64,000 nt of DNA from a bacterium (GCA_021787665.1 JAJYLN010000002.1:189580-253579); one strand, 5' to 3'. Shown: positions 24,259 through 34,144, numbered from the stretch's first letter. Program-made: numbers and translations. Notes: generated from the letters alone by a model not told the origin.

Positions 24259-26373
24259 ATGAGCGGTCCATTTTTTTCAGTGATTGTCCCGACATACAAC
24301 CGCGCGGACATGGTAACTGAGACCGTCGAGAGCATTCTTGCCCAGACTTTCAAGGACTTAGAATTGATCATCGTCGACGACGGCTCAACAGACAATACAA
24401 AGGAAGTCATAGCCAGATACCTTTCAGATCCCAGAGTTCAGTATATCTATCAGGAGAACAAGGAGCGCGGTGCTGCGCGCAACAGGGGGGCAGGGGGAGC
24501 AAAAGGACGGTACCTTTTATTTTTAGACTCGGACGATATCGCGCTGCCGCAACACCTTGAAAAGGCCCATGCATTAATAACGAAGCGCGGTACCGATAAA
24601 GTCTTATGGCTGCATGGTAATTATAGTGCGTATATCAATGGGCGTGTGATCGATATTAAAAGAAAGTCATTGGAAGGTTGGATCTTAAAGAAACTGCTCA
24701 AAATTAATGCAATATGGATAGGTACTGTTGTCATCAGAAAGGATTTTTTTGATCAACTATTATTCGACGAAAGCCTGAGTATCTCCGAAGATCGTGAATT
24801 TGCGGTAAGGGCTGCATTTAAAGCACCTGTGTTTTACCAGCCGGAACCCACCGTCCTTATGCGGGAGCACAATGATAGGAGTATGCGGTCTCCGCAGTTG
24901 GTTGAAAGAGACGTGCCAAGGGCTATCGATAAAATATTTTCAAACAACGAAATGAAGCCGATTACAAAAAAATACAGGCGAATAGCTTATTCTTATTGCT
25001 ATATTTTGATTTTGATTACATGGTTTTCTGCGGGTAGCCCTTTAAAGGCAGAGTATTATTTAAAAAAGGCATTTAAAGAAAATCCGGCAATTATTTTTAA
25101 TCCAAAGTTTATCAAGTGGTTTCTGAGAATATATGTCCTGCCTCTTAAAAACTTCAGTGCAAGACATAACAGAGTTCTTTATATCACCTATAACGGCCTC
25201 TGCCAGCCGCTCGGGCAGTCGCAGGTAGTCCCGTACCTGGTAGGATTATCTCAAGAAGGGTATAAGATCGCCGTGCTCTCGTTCGAGCACCGCCACGAGA
25301 GGGACTTCGAAAAAGAAATGGATACGGTAAAGACGAGGCTCGATCGGGCGGATATAAGATGGGTGGCCTTGAAGTACCATAAGCATCCCCGATTTTTCTC
25401 GTCCGTGTTCGATATTCTACACGGCCTCCTGAGGGCATTTGTCGAATTCCTCGAAGAGCCTTACGGAATCGTTCATGCACGCAGCTACGTGCCGGCGATG
25501 ATAGGGCTGGTATCGAAAAAAATGTTACGTACGAGATTTATCTTCGACATGCGAGGCATGATGGCGGACGAGAAGGTCGATGCCGGGCAATGGACGCATA
25601 GGAGCATGAGCTACAGGATTACCAAATGGGCCGAGAAGAAGATGCTTGAAAATGCCGATGCCGTAGTTGTCTTAACGGAGAAGATCAAGGCCTATCTTCG
25701 GCGGTTCGCATACATAAAGGCCCGGATAACCGTTATCCCGACATGCGTAGATACACGGCGCTTCCCTCCAATGAGCGTCCCGCAGAGGAACAACATGCGC
25801 CGTGCCTTCGGCCTGTCCGACGACAGGCTTGTGGTCGTCTATTCCGGCTCGCTCGGGACATGGTACCTGTTCGATAAGATGGTAGAGTTCTTCAAGGCAA
25901 CAAAAACTTCTCACAGTCAGGCCTTTTTCTTAATATTGAACAGAAATGAACGTGGATATGCCGAACATATACTGGGCAAATACGGTATAGAAGTGGCGGA
26001 CTATATGATAAAGTCGCTGAGTCCTGACGACGTGCACGGGTATCTATGGGCATCGGACATAGGATTATCTTTTATAAAGCCCTCATTCTCCAAGCAATCC
26101 TCGGCTCCAACCAAGCTCGCGGAGTACCTTGCCTGCGGTCTGCCGGTCATTGCCAATGCCGGGGTAGGGGATGTGGAAGAGGTACTCGGCCGGACGAATA
26201 CAGGGGCCGTTGTGCATGCGTTTAATGATACCGAATACAAGCGGGTCTTCGAGCAGGCGATGGGGCTGATCGATGACCCGGACTTCAGGCAGAGGGCGTA
26301 CGGCACGGTAAAAGATACGATGAGCGTCGAGGTGGGTGTCCAGAGATATAAAGAAATCTATGACAGTCTGTAG
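24259..26373 (+). CDS. Fused GT2-GT4 glycosyltransferase
   Basis: The ATG at 24259 gives 704 residues; an upstream ATG at 24196 would translate repeat sequence and is not preferred. Residues 1-~240 are a GT2 domain (FFSVIVPTYNRADMVTETVE; LIIVDDGSTDNTKEVIARY; YLLFLDSDDIALPQHL). Residues ~310-704 are a GT4 domain (RVLYITYNGLCQPLGQSQVV; IVHARSYVPAMIG; RFIFDMRGMMADEKVD; APTKLAEYLACGLPVIANAG). Two catalytic domains in one chain suggest successive sugar additions. The GC content rises from the GT2 to the GT4 half around 25170, so the halves may have separate histories. Confidence 0.87.
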   Translation: MSGPFFSVIVPTYNRADMVTETVESILAQTFKDLELIIVDDGSTDNTKEVIARYLSDPRVQYIYQENKERGAARNRGAGGAKGRYLLFLDSDDIALPQHLEKAHALITKRGTDKVLWLHGNYSAYINGRVIDIKRKSLEGWILKKLLKINAIWIGTVVIRKDFFDQLLFDESLSISEDREFAVRAAFKAPVFYQPEPTVLMREHNDRSMRSPQLVERDVPRAIDKIFSNNEMKPITKKYRRIAYSYCYILILITWFSAGSPLKAEYYLKKAFKENPAIIFNPKFIKWFLRIYVLPLKNFSARHNRVLYITYNGLCQPLGQSQVVPYLVGLSQEGYKIAVLSFEHRHERDFEKEMDTVKTRLDRADIRWVALKYHKHPRFFSSVFDILHGLLRAFVEFLEEPYGIVHARSYVPAMIGLVSKKMLRTRFIFDMRGMMADEKVDAGQWTHRSMSYRITKWAEKKMLENADAVVVLTEKIKAYLRRFAYIKARITVIPTCVDTRRFPPMSVPQRNNMRRAFGLSDDRLVVVYSGSLGTWYLFDKMVEFFKATKTSHSQAFFLILNRNERGYAEHILGKYGIEVADYMIKSLSPDDVHGYLWASDIGLSFIKPSFSKQSSAPTKLAEYLACGLPVIANAGVGDVEEVLGRTNTGAVVHAFNDTEYKRVFEQAMGLIDDPDFRQRAYGTVKDTMSVEVGVQRYKEIYDSL

Positions 26374-26388
26374 CTCCCCATTCCCCTC

Positions 26389-26644
26389 TTACAGAGGGGT
26401 GTCCTGGAAGGACGGGGTGTTCAGAATTTCCCTGCTTAATTGTTTCATGACCGCATCTAAATCCTTCTTAATAGCTTCATCCTTGAAGTGATATACTTTT
26501 ATGCCAAGACCTTCCAAATAATGCTCCCTTTGTTTGTCATAGTCACCTTTATAATCATGGCTCTCACCGTCAATCTCTACGACAAATACTAAATCTTTAC
26601 AAAAGAAATCCACAATATAATTCCCGATAATTTTTTGTCTGTCA
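26389..26644 (-). pseudogene. DUF559 (Vsr-like endonuclease fold) gene lacking its 5' end
   Basis: The frame reads DRQKIIGNYIVDFFCKDLVF, then VVEIDGESHDYKGDYDKQRE and GIKVYHFKDEAI, matching the C-terminal two thirds of DUF559 proteins including the E-x-D-G-x-x-H motif. The N-terminal part is missing: the homology begins at about 26644, inside the end of the coiled-coil gene upstream. An ATG at 26613 could start a 74-residue product, but that would lack part of the fold. The neighbours suggest insertion or recombination at this point. Confidence 0.6.
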
Positions 26645-27004
26645 AAATCCCAACCATCCCACGAAGATCAGGGTACTGATCAGGGCGCCGAAGAAGCCGA
26701 GCAGACCCACGGTCCATTTGATGAGCGTGAAGGTCTGGCGATACATGGTGTCGAACCGCTCGTTCATCTCGGCCCTCATGTCCGTCATCTCTGACTTGAT
26801 CTCATTGACCGAGCCTTCGAGGCTTTCGACTCTGTTTGCAAGCACTGCTACATCCTGCTTAACTGTAAAGATACCTTCCTTCACATCAAGGATATCGTCT
26901 TTTGAAGCTACTGGTTTAAACTCCTGTTCGAGCCATTTTTTAAGGCTATCAGCAGCACGTTCTCCAAATGCTTCTATAATCTCTTTCGGCGGGTCCGTAA
27001 TCAT
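26642..27004 (-). CDS. Coiled-coil protein with C-terminal membrane anchor
   Basis: The protein has 120 residues. A helical N-terminus (EIIEAFGERAADSLKKWLEQ) is followed by a long coiled coil (LANRVESLEGSVNEIKSEMT, then DMRAEMNERFDTMYRQ) and one C-terminal membrane helix (WTVGLLGFFGALISTLIFVG). The layout resembles DUF1640-type coiled-coil membrane proteins. The final codons overlap the truncated DUF559 frame, so its native C-terminus may have been altered by that junction. No function can be assigned. Confidence 0.6.
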   Translation of the reverse strand: MITDPPKEIIEAFGERAADSLKKWLEQEFKPVASKDDILDVKEGIFTVKQDVAVLANRVESLEGSVNEIKSEMTDMRAEMNERFDTMYRQTFTLIKWTVGLLGFFGALISTLIFVGWLGF

Positions 27005-27129
27005 ACGAACAATGTATGTATAATTTTGAGAATGTCAAAGAGTTTGTGTGTCGGTTGAGCTCAATATAGTTTGATGTATCTTTTTTAATCTGCTATTTAC
27101 TTCCGGATACGGAGCATTGCGATTTACCT

Positions 27130-28209
27130 ATGAAAATATTGTTTTTAAGTCCATTCCCCAAAGAGTGCGCAGGACCAAGATACCGGATGCTGCAATACTC
27201 CCAGTATCTTAAAGAGTCCAGCATTGAATGTTCCTTTAGCTCGTTTCTGAATTCAAAGGATTATCTGTCCATTTATAACAAGAAAGACGCAGGAGTTTTG
27301 AGAAAGAGCAAGGCTATGATCCACGGCACATCCCATCAACTAAAAACGGCTTTCAATACGGACAGCTACGATGCCGTCGTGGTGTACCGGGAGGCGATGC
27401 TCTGGGGTGGGCCGTGGATAGAACGACATTTCGTAAAAAAAGGCATACCTGTTATATTCGATTTTGATGATGCGGTCTGGCTGGCGGTACGGAGCGAAAT
27501 CGGGATAAATCCTTATATAAAGAGGCTCCTCAAAACAGAAAAAAAGTATGACAAAATTATGAAGTCCTCAACCCATGTCATCGCCGGCAACGAATACCTT
27601 GCACAGCACGCGAGGAAGCTCAACAGGAAAGTGACTGTCATACCGACTGTAGTCGATACTGAATTTTATAAGCCAACGGCAGGGAAGCCGGATAAAAACA
27701 AAACAGTCATTGGCTGGATAGGGAGCGGATCTACATCAGAGTATCTCAGGCTTCTGGATAATGTTTGGAGGAGACTGCCCGGTAACTGCGAGGTCCGGTT
27801 TATCGGGGGCAGGTATGGGACCGCCGCCATGGAGGCGAGGACTATTCCGTGGAGTCTTGACACGGAGATAAAGGAGCTGGAAGCGTTCGACGTCGGCATC
27901 ATGCCGCTTCCGAACGATGAATGGTCGAAAGGGAAATGCGGGCTGAAGGCCTTGCAGTACATGGCGATGGGCATACCCTGTGTTGCCTCACCCGTCGGCG
28001 TAAATACCGAGATTATTCAAGACGGTGTAAACGGCATGCTTGCAAAAGATGAGAAGGAATGGATTGAGAAGCTATCGTTACTCTTAGAAGATCCCGCCCT
28101 GAGAGAGAGGCTCGGCAGGGCAGGGCGCAAGACCGTGGAAGAACGGTATTCGGTGAAGGCCTGGGCACCGGTGTATCTGGATACCATAAATCACGATGCT
28201 GCATCATAG
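27130..28209 (+). CDS. Family 4 glycosyltransferase
   Basis: The protein has 359 residues of GT-B fold. The start MKILFLSPFPKECAGPRYRM contains the glycine-rich acceptor-side loop. The C-terminal half has KTVIGWIGSGSTSEYLRLLD, DVGIMPLPNDEWSKGKCGLK and ALQYMAMGIPCVASPVGVNT, the conserved donor-site region. It continues the plus-strand glycan run and overlaps the following methyltransferase gene by 14 nt, so the two are translationally linked. Confidence 0.87.
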   Translation: MKILFLSPFPKECAGPRYRMLQYSQYLKESSIECSFSSFLNSKDYLSIYNKKDAGVLRKSKAMIHGTSHQLKTAFNTDSYDAVVVYREAMLWGGPWIERHFVKKGIPVIFDFDDAVWLAVRSEIGINPYIKRLLKTEKKYDKIMKSSTHVIAGNEYLAQHARKLNRKVTVIPTVVDTEFYKPTAGKPDKNKTVIGWIGSGSTSEYLRLLDNVWRRLPGNCEVRFIGGRYGTAAMEARTIPWSLDTEIKELEAFDVGIMPLPNDEWSKGKCGLKALQYMAMGIPCVASPVGVNTEIIQDGVNGMLAKDEKEWIEKLSLLLEDPALRERLGRAGRKTVEERYSVKAWAPVYLDTINHDAAS

Positions 28210-29071
28210 TTGTCTACTTTGTAATTCCACTCATATTAAAACATTGCCGAGCTATGGCTCTTCCAATCTGGTCAGGTGCGCTGATTGCAGATTTGTCTTT
28301 TCCCAACGTAAGCCATCCGAAATCGAATTACTCGAATACTATAAGAAATATCCCGTTACAACGGCCTGTCAATCGACTATCACTATAAAACGATATAACG
28401 AATTATTGGACACCTTCGAGAAGTTTCGCAAGCACAACAATATAATAGATATCGGCTGCGGTGAAGGCTATTTCCTGGAAGCTGCCAAGAAAAGAAACTG
28501 GAATGTCTATGGAACAGAAATCTCCGACGTTAAGGTTTCAATATGCAAAGAGAAGGGAATACGTATCCTGCAAGGTCGCTTGAATCCGGCCAGTTATCAA
28601 AAAGAATTCTTCGATGTGATTCGATCATCGGAGGTCATTGAGCATATTAACTATCCCGTAGAAGAAATAACGAATTTTCAAACCTTACTACGTCGGGGAG
28701 GTGCGTTGTATTTAACAACGCCAAATTTTGGTTCTCTGTCGAGGATGTTACTTGGCGAGAAGTGGAGTGTTATCGAGTATCCCGAGCATCTCTGTTATTA
28801 CACGCCTCAGACTATGTCCTTCCTCCTCGGAAGAGCCGGCTTAAGGCCTATCTCTATCCGCACAACAGGTCTGTCTGTTACAAGGCTAAGAACAGGTATA
28901 AAAGGTGATAATAAAATCCCGTCCAGGAAGGATTCTATAATAAATGATGAAAAATTGAGAGAGTTGTCAGAAAATAAAATATTATTGAGGATGGCCCGCT
29001 ATGCAGTAAATCTACTGCTGACTTCTTGCACGTTGGGCGATACTATAAAAATAATGGCGGTAAAAGTTTAG
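28196..29071 (+). CDS. SAM-dependent methyltransferase with N-terminal zinc ribbon
   Basis: The protein has 291 residues. The ribbon is CLLCNSTHIKTLP with a second pair in LVRCADCRFVFSQRKP. The methyltransferase core has NNIIDIGCGEGYFLEAAKKR, VYGTEISDVKVS and VIRSSEVIEHINYPVEEITN. It is the same architecture as the gene at 13452-14534 but shorter. The start overlaps the preceding GT4 gene, which suggests that it methylates the product of that enzyme or a sugar of the same glycan. It ends ~56 bp before the DNA polymerase start. Confidence 0.85.
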   Translation: MLHHSCLLCNSTHIKTLPSYGSSNLVRCADCRFVFSQRKPSEIELLEYYKKYPVTTACQSTITIKRYNELLDTFEKFRKHNNIIDIGCGEGYFLEAAKKRNWNVYGTEISDVKVSICKEKGIRILQGRLNPASYQKEFFDVIRSSEVIEHINYPVEEITNFQTLLRRGGALYLTTPNFGSLSRMLLGEKWSVIEYPEHLCYYTPQTMSFLLGRAGLRPISIRTTGLSVTRLRTGIKGDNKIPSRKDSIINDEKLRELSENKILLRMARYAVNLLLTSCTLGDTIKIMAVKV

Positions 29072-29127
29072 AATGCAAAGCGTGTGTGATAGTTGGCAGC
29101 ACGTTGGATGAAAAGGCATGCGATAAC

Positions 29128-31722
29128 ATGACGATTCCAATCACCAAGCGTCCGCTGCTGTTCATTGTCGACGGCAGTACCTATATTTTCCGGGCATACC
29201 ATGCGCTGCCACCACTGACGAGCAAGAAGGGCATACCCACGAACGCGGTCTATGGTTACACGAACATGCTGGTCAAGACGGTGGAGCAGTATAGGCCGGA
29301 CTACTTCGTCGTTGTTTTCGACTCGAAGGGTCCCACGTTCCGGGACCAGATCGACGCACAGTACAAGGCGAACCGGGGCGCCGCACCGGACGATCTGTCG
29401 GCACAGTTTCCCTATATCTTCGAGATCACGGATGCCCTGGGCATCCAGCGCCTGTCCAGCGAGGGCTACGAGGCAGACGACGTCATAGCCACGCTAGCCG
29501 ACCGGGCAACGACGTCGGGCTTCGGGGTCGTTATCGTGGGTACCGACAAGGACCTTATGTCCATGATCCGGGACGACGTCGTCATGCTGGACACGATGAA
29601 GGACCAGTGGATAACGTCCCGGGAAGTCTCTGAGAAGTTCGGCGTAAGCCCTTCACAGATAACTGAGTTCCTGATGCTGACGGGCGACAGCGTCGACAAT
29701 ATTAAAGGTGTACAGGGCATCGGAAAGAAGACCGCCATGGAACTGCTTGTGAAGTATAACAATGTCGAAGGCATCTATGAGCATATCGATGACATCGCCA
29801 GCAAGCGTGTCACGACAGCTCTCATGGACGGGAAGCAACGCCTCTATGACATCACGAGGCAGCTCGTCCAGCTCAGGCATGACGTGCCTGTCGCTATCGA
29901 TCTCGGCTCGTTCAAAATGCCGGCATCGCTGTTCAGTTCTTTGAGTCCGGAGCACCGGGACAGGCTCATGAGGCTGTTTTCAGAGTTCGAATTCCGCAGG
30001 CTCATCGACAGGCTCGGCAAGGTAGAGGTGCGGTTCGACTTTCGGGAGGTCCGCTCTGTCGATGAGATCGGGGATGCATTGAGGGATGAGGCGGAAGTAT
30101 CGCTCACACTCATGGACCATGAAATGGGTATGTATGCAGGTAATGCATACTACATCGGCAATGCGGGCATCGATGCTATAAAGCGGGTGATGTTGCTCGA
30201 CCGCAGGCTTGTCGTCCATGATGCAAAGGCGTTGCACAGGCTTTGCATTAAACACGCTATAACATTAAAGACATCGTTGTTTTCAGTCGAGCTTGCAGCG
30301 TATCTCTGTAACCCGGAAGCGAAGAGCTATTCCCTGGAATCGCTCGCGCTTTCCGAGCTTGGCGAGGAACTGCCGGCTATAGCAGCAAAAGACATCGATA
30401 AGAACAACACGATGTTCGCAAAGCAACAGGGCAGGGGGGCCTATCTTGCAAAAGGCGCTGCGCTGCTGGAGAAGCTCGCCCGGTCGTATATGCAGAGACT
30501 GAGACAGGACGGTCTGGAGCCGCTGTTCGAGAAGGTGGAGATGCCGCTGTCCCGTGTGCTCGCCATGATGGAGCATACCGGCATCCGTGTGGACCAGGCC
30601 TACCTGGCCGGGCTTTCGGCAAGCTTCGACACCCAGTTAAAAGACTTGCTGTCGAAGATGCAGTCATACGTGTCGCACACGTTCAACCCGGACTCGCCGA
30701 AGCAGATAGCCTCGATCCTGTTCGAGGACATGGGGCTGCCCGGGGCAAAGAAGACAAAGACCGGCTACTCCACGGACAGCGAGGTCCTTGCTGGGCTGAG
30801 CGACAGGCATCCCTTTGTAAAATACCTCCTCGAATACCGGGGCATCGCGAAGCTCAAGAACGGCTTCGTGGATACGCTGCCCTCGTTCGTCGACCCGGGC
30901 ACCGGCAGGATACACACGAACTTCATCCAGACTGGCGCTGCGACAGGCAGACTTGCGAGCAGCGAGCCGAACCTCCAGAACATACCGGTAAGGGACGAGC
31001 GGGGCAGGATGATACGGAGGGCCTTTATCGCAGACGAGGGGTATTCGATACTCAGCGCTGACTACTCCCAAATAGAACTCAGAATCATGGCACACCTCTC
31101 GTCGGACGAGGCACTGATGGAAGCCTTTCTCCACAACCAGGACGTCCACACGACGACGGCGTCAGGCGTATTCAAGACGCCTGTCCCGGACGTCACGCCG
31201 CAGATGCGGAACCGTGCGAAGGTGATAAACTTCGGGATCCTGTACGGCATGTCGGCATACGGGCTTTCGAAGCAGCTCGGCGTGCCTCCTGAGGAGGCAC
31301 AGCTGATCATAGACGCATACTTCAGCGAGTACCGGGGCGTTAAGAATTACATCGACGACATACTCAACGGTGTGCGGCAGACAGGTTACGTCGGCACGAT
31401 ACTCGGCAGACGTCGGTACATACCCAAGACCCTGGACAACCCGGCATACCAGCGGATAGCCATCAACACGCCTGTTCAGGGTAGCGCTGCGGACCTGATC
31501 AAGGTAGCCATGCTGCGGGTGGACGATATGATACAGCGGCAAGGATACGATGCGCAGATGCTACTCCAAATCCATGACGAGCTGCTGTTCGAGGTAAGGG
31601 ACGAGCAGATAGGGCCTTTCTCGGCTGCTGTAAAGGAGCAGATGGAGGGCGCGCTAAAGCTGCTCGTGCCCCTGCGGGTGTCCATCAGTCACGGCAAGAC
31701 ATGGGCAGACACGAAGGAGTAG
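29128..31722 (+). CDS. polA: DNA polymerase I
   Basis: From the ATG at 29128 the protein has 864 residues. Residues 1-~290 are the 5'-3' exonuclease (LFIVDGSTYIFRAYHALPPL; YEADDVIATLA; LTGDSVDNIKGVQGIGKKTA). The middle domain lacks the proofreading motifs: where D-x-E is expected it reads VSLTLMDHEMGMY, so 3'-5' exonuclease is probably absent. The polymerase domain has motif A (SADYSQIELRIMAHLS), motif B (RNRAKVINFGILYGMSAYG) and motif C (LLQIHDELLFEV). It acts in Okazaki fragment maturation and repair. A longer in-frame start at 29026 would overlap the methyltransferase gene and is unlikely. Confidence 0.93.
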   Translation: MTIPITKRPLLFIVDGSTYIFRAYHALPPLTSKKGIPTNAVYGYTNMLVKTVEQYRPDYFVVVFDSKGPTFRDQIDAQYKANRGAAPDDLSAQFPYIFEITDALGIQRLSSEGYEADDVIATLADRATTSGFGVVIVGTDKDLMSMIRDDVVMLDTMKDQWITSREVSEKFGVSPSQITEFLMLTGDSVDNIKGVQGIGKKTAMELLVKYNNVEGIYEHIDDIASKRVTTALMDGKQRLYDITRQLVQLRHDVPVAIDLGSFKMPASLFSSLSPEHRDRLMRLFSEFEFRRLIDRLGKVEVRFDFREVRSVDEIGDALRDEAEVSLTLMDHEMGMYAGNAYYIGNAGIDAIKRVMLLDRRLVVHDAKALHRLCIKHAITLKTSLFSVELAAYLCNPEAKSYSLESLALSELGEELPAIAAKDIDKNNTMFAKQQGRGAYLAKGAALLEKLARSYMQRLRQDGLEPLFEKVEMPLSRVLAMMEHTGIRVDQAYLAGLSASFDTQLKDLLSKMQSYVSHTFNPDSPKQIASILFEDMGLPGAKKTKTGYSTDSEVLAGLSDRHPFVKYLLEYRGIAKLKNGFVDTLPSFVDPGTGRIHTNFIQTGAATGRLASSEPNLQNIPVRDERGRMIRRAFIADEGYSILSADYSQIELRIMAHLSSDEALMEAFLHNQDVHTTTASGVFKTPVPDVTPQMRNRAKVINFGILYGMSAYGLSKQLGVPPEEAQLIIDAYFSEYRGVKNYIDDILNGVRQTGYVGTILGRRRYIPKTLDNPAYQRIAINTPVQGSAADLIKVAMLRVDDMIQRQGYDAQMLLQIHDELLFEVRDEQIGPFSAAVKEQMEGALKLLVPLRVSISHGKTWADTKE

Positions 31723-31729
31723 ACTTACG

Positions 31730-34144
31730 TCACCAAATCGCCATGCCGATCGTTACCAGCAGCACCAGGACCGATACGCTCAGTCCGAGGTAGAATAATT
31801 TCGGGGTATAGGAGATAACGGCGGTATAGGTCCCTTTCGGCAGCTTTATTCCCTGGAAAAGGTAGTTTACGTGATACAGCCGTACTTCTCTGCCGTTTAT
31901 CGAGGCGTGCCATCCGGGATAGGAGGGCTCGTTTATGACGAGGAAGCCCTTTGTGGCGGCTTGCACCTCTACGACGTGCCGGCCCGGCACGTCGGTTGTT
32001 CTCGAGATCCTGATCCCGGCGGTATCGAGCCCTCCCTGCTCATGTATGCCGGTCACGATGGCGGTATGCAGGAGCTGTCTGCTGCGGGTTGACAGGATAG
32101 AGAGTGCCTGCCCGTCTGTTGCTACGGGTTGTACGGCCTCGGCAGGGTAGATAAGCGGCTTTGCCGATACATTCTCCCATAAGGAGATTCCGTTGTCCGA
32201 GACTATGGGCCTGTAATAGGCGCTGTACGGATCGGGCATCGGTTTCGTTGATGCCGGCGTGGAGATAGACGTTGCCTCTGCCGAGTTAAGGATAAGATAC
32301 CTTATGCCGGCAAGGCCCGCGATAACAGGGTCCGGCACGCCCGGCAAGTTGTAGTATTCCCCGCTTGCATCAGGCCTGAGGATACGGCCGGGGAACAGCA
32401 CGGACAGGAAGTCCTCGTACCTTTTTGAGACGACGATATCAAATCCCCTGAAATCCCTGAGGCCATACAGCAACCCGCTGTTTGGCCTGATGAGCTCGGT
32501 ATTTGTATAAAATGTATAGTTATCCGAGCCAACATGCTGCAAGGTATCGACTATCTTGTTTTTTGGTTTTAAGCTAATCGAAGTAAGAAGGGGGTTATAT
32601 CCCATGCCGAACATGCCGTAGAGAAAGAGGTCTGCTACACTCAATACCATAAGGCACATACCCGTCATTTTTGCCCCGGTTAGCCCGGAGTCGAGAAGCA
32701 TGAACAGGACTGCAAGCACGTAGAGTATGAGCCCAATCATGGTCATGCCGCTTATCCCTATATCGACAGGGCTGAAGCTTTTAATCCACACTATCGTATG
32801 GTTGAGCACGGACAGGGATGGGGTCATGTCGAATTTTCCGGCAACGATAAAGGCTGCAGCAATCAGAGTGAGTGCTATCGCAGTTATGGCACGGGGCTTG
32901 CTGCGCATGCGTCCATTGCGGAGATAGAGCGCGTTTAAGCCAAAGCCGGCAAGTACGGACAGGCTGAATTCCGTAACGGCCATAAATCTGAAGGCGCCAC
33001 CGAGCCGTATGATAGGTATCTTGAGGAGCCACGAGAAGGGCGGGATCACATAGCTTATGCCTGTGGTCACGATCGCGGTCATCAGAAATGGCAGAACGGC
33101 TCTCTTGTGACGTCGTACGGTAAGTATCGAGAACAGCGCGAGCATCAGGGATATTACCCCGATGTAGGTGGTAGATTGATGGAGCATCGGCATGCCTCCT
33201 TCTCTTAAGAAATAGAAGAGGGGCGTCACCCACATGGTGAGCGTCCATAGCGCCATGCTGCGCAGCACCTGCACGGACGTGGACCTGAGATAGTATGGCT
33301 CGCTCTTGAGGATAACATCGAGGAATGGAACAAGCTGGACGGATGCAAGCAGATAGCCGGCAGCCAGTCCTGCGATTATGATGAGGATTATCTTTGCCCT
33401 GCCGGTGGATGCCATCGCTGTCGAGCCGCTGGTAGCAGGCCCCTCAGCCAGCGGCGGTGTCAAGACGACCACTCTTGCCAGCATATATAGTACCAGGCCG
33501 ATACTGCCGACAATGGTGGTCTCTGCATGGCCGGACAGGAGGGACAGCCCCACCGAGATTATGAGCCCGGACAATACCCCTGCTATGCGCCTGCCGCTTT
33601 CCGCGTTCCGTGCCAGCCTTTCGGAGAAATAAAAGAACCACGGTATGAAGCTGCCGGCATCCGATGCCGTGTGATGGATATGGAACGTCATCATGAACGC
33701 CGAGAATACCCATGTTATGCTTCCCAGAAGGCATGCATTCATATTTAACGAGAGGAGATCCAGCAGCAGGAACATACCCAGGCCCGTTATGATAAGCTTG
33801 AGGAGCGAGGCAACGAGCAGGCCGCTGGAGAATGGGAAAGGCAGGGCAGCGATGTTGTAGGGGGAGAGGACGGCGCTCTGATCGTCAGCAAAGAACGGCG
33901 CCCCGCCGAATATGTAGGGGTCCCAGAACGGGAAATGGCCGCTGTGCATCTGGTCGTAATAGAGCTTTCTGAAAGGAGTATAGATCAGGTGAAGGTTGTC
34001 CTGCTGTGCGCTCCCGGCAAGGAGCGTCCGCCTGTACTCGTTCAGCAGCTTTACGGAATTATGCTGCAGGAACAGGGACGGCAGGAAAAACAGGAATATC
34101 GCCCCCAGCAATAGTGATATGCCGTACCATCGTCTCATTGGCAA
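31730..34144 (-). CDS. YfhO-like polytopic membrane protein (paralogue 2)
   Basis: The protein has 804 residues, almost the same length as the paralogue at 14646-17063. It has 12 or more membrane helices, the early loop SGHFPFWDPYIFGGAPFFAD followed by DQSAVLSPYN, and a C-terminal soluble part with INEPSYPGWHASINGREVRL before a last helix. YfhO-family proteins are related to GT-C glycosyltransferases that use lipid-linked sugars outside the cytoplasm. The gene is more GC-rich than its paralogue, so the two are not a recent tandem duplication. It is convergent with polA, with only seven bases between the stops. Confidence 0.8.
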   Translation of the reverse strand: MPMRRWYGISLLLGAIFLFFLPSLFLQHNSVKLLNEYRRTLLAGSAQQDNLHLIYTPFRKLYYDQMHSGHFPFWDPYIFGGAPFFADDQSAVLSPYNIAALPFPFSSGLLVASLLKLIITGLGMFLLLDLLSLNMNACLLGSITWVFSAFMMTFHIHHTASDAGSFIPWFFYFSERLARNAESGRRIAGVLSGLIISVGLSLLSGHAETTIVGSIGLVLYMLARVVVLTPPLAEGPATSGSTAMASTGRAKIILIIIAGLAAGYLLASVQLVPFLDVILKSEPYYLRSTSVQVLRSMALWTLTMWVTPLFYFLREGGMPMLHQSTTYIGVISLMLALFSILTVRRHKRAVLPFLMTAIVTTGISYVIPPFSWLLKIPIIRLGGAFRFMAVTEFSLSVLAGFGLNALYLRNGRMRSKPRAITAIALTLIAAAFIVAGKFDMTPSLSVLNHTIVWIKSFSPVDIGISGMTMIGLILYVLAVLFMLLDSGLTGAKMTGMCLMVLSVADLFLYGMFGMGYNPLLTSISLKPKNKIVDTLQHVGSDNYTFYTNTELIRPNSGLLYGLRDFRGFDIVVSKRYEDFLSVLFPGRILRPDASGEYYNLPGVPDPVIAGLAGIRYLILNSAEATSISTPASTKPMPDPYSAYYRPIVSDNGISLWENVSAKPLIYPAEAVQPVATDGQALSILSTRSRQLLHTAIVTGIHEQGGLDTAGIRISRTTDVPGRHVVEVQAATKGFLVINEPSYPGWHASINGREVRLYHVNYLFQGIKLPKGTYTAVISYTPKLFYLGLSVSVLVLLVTIGMAIW

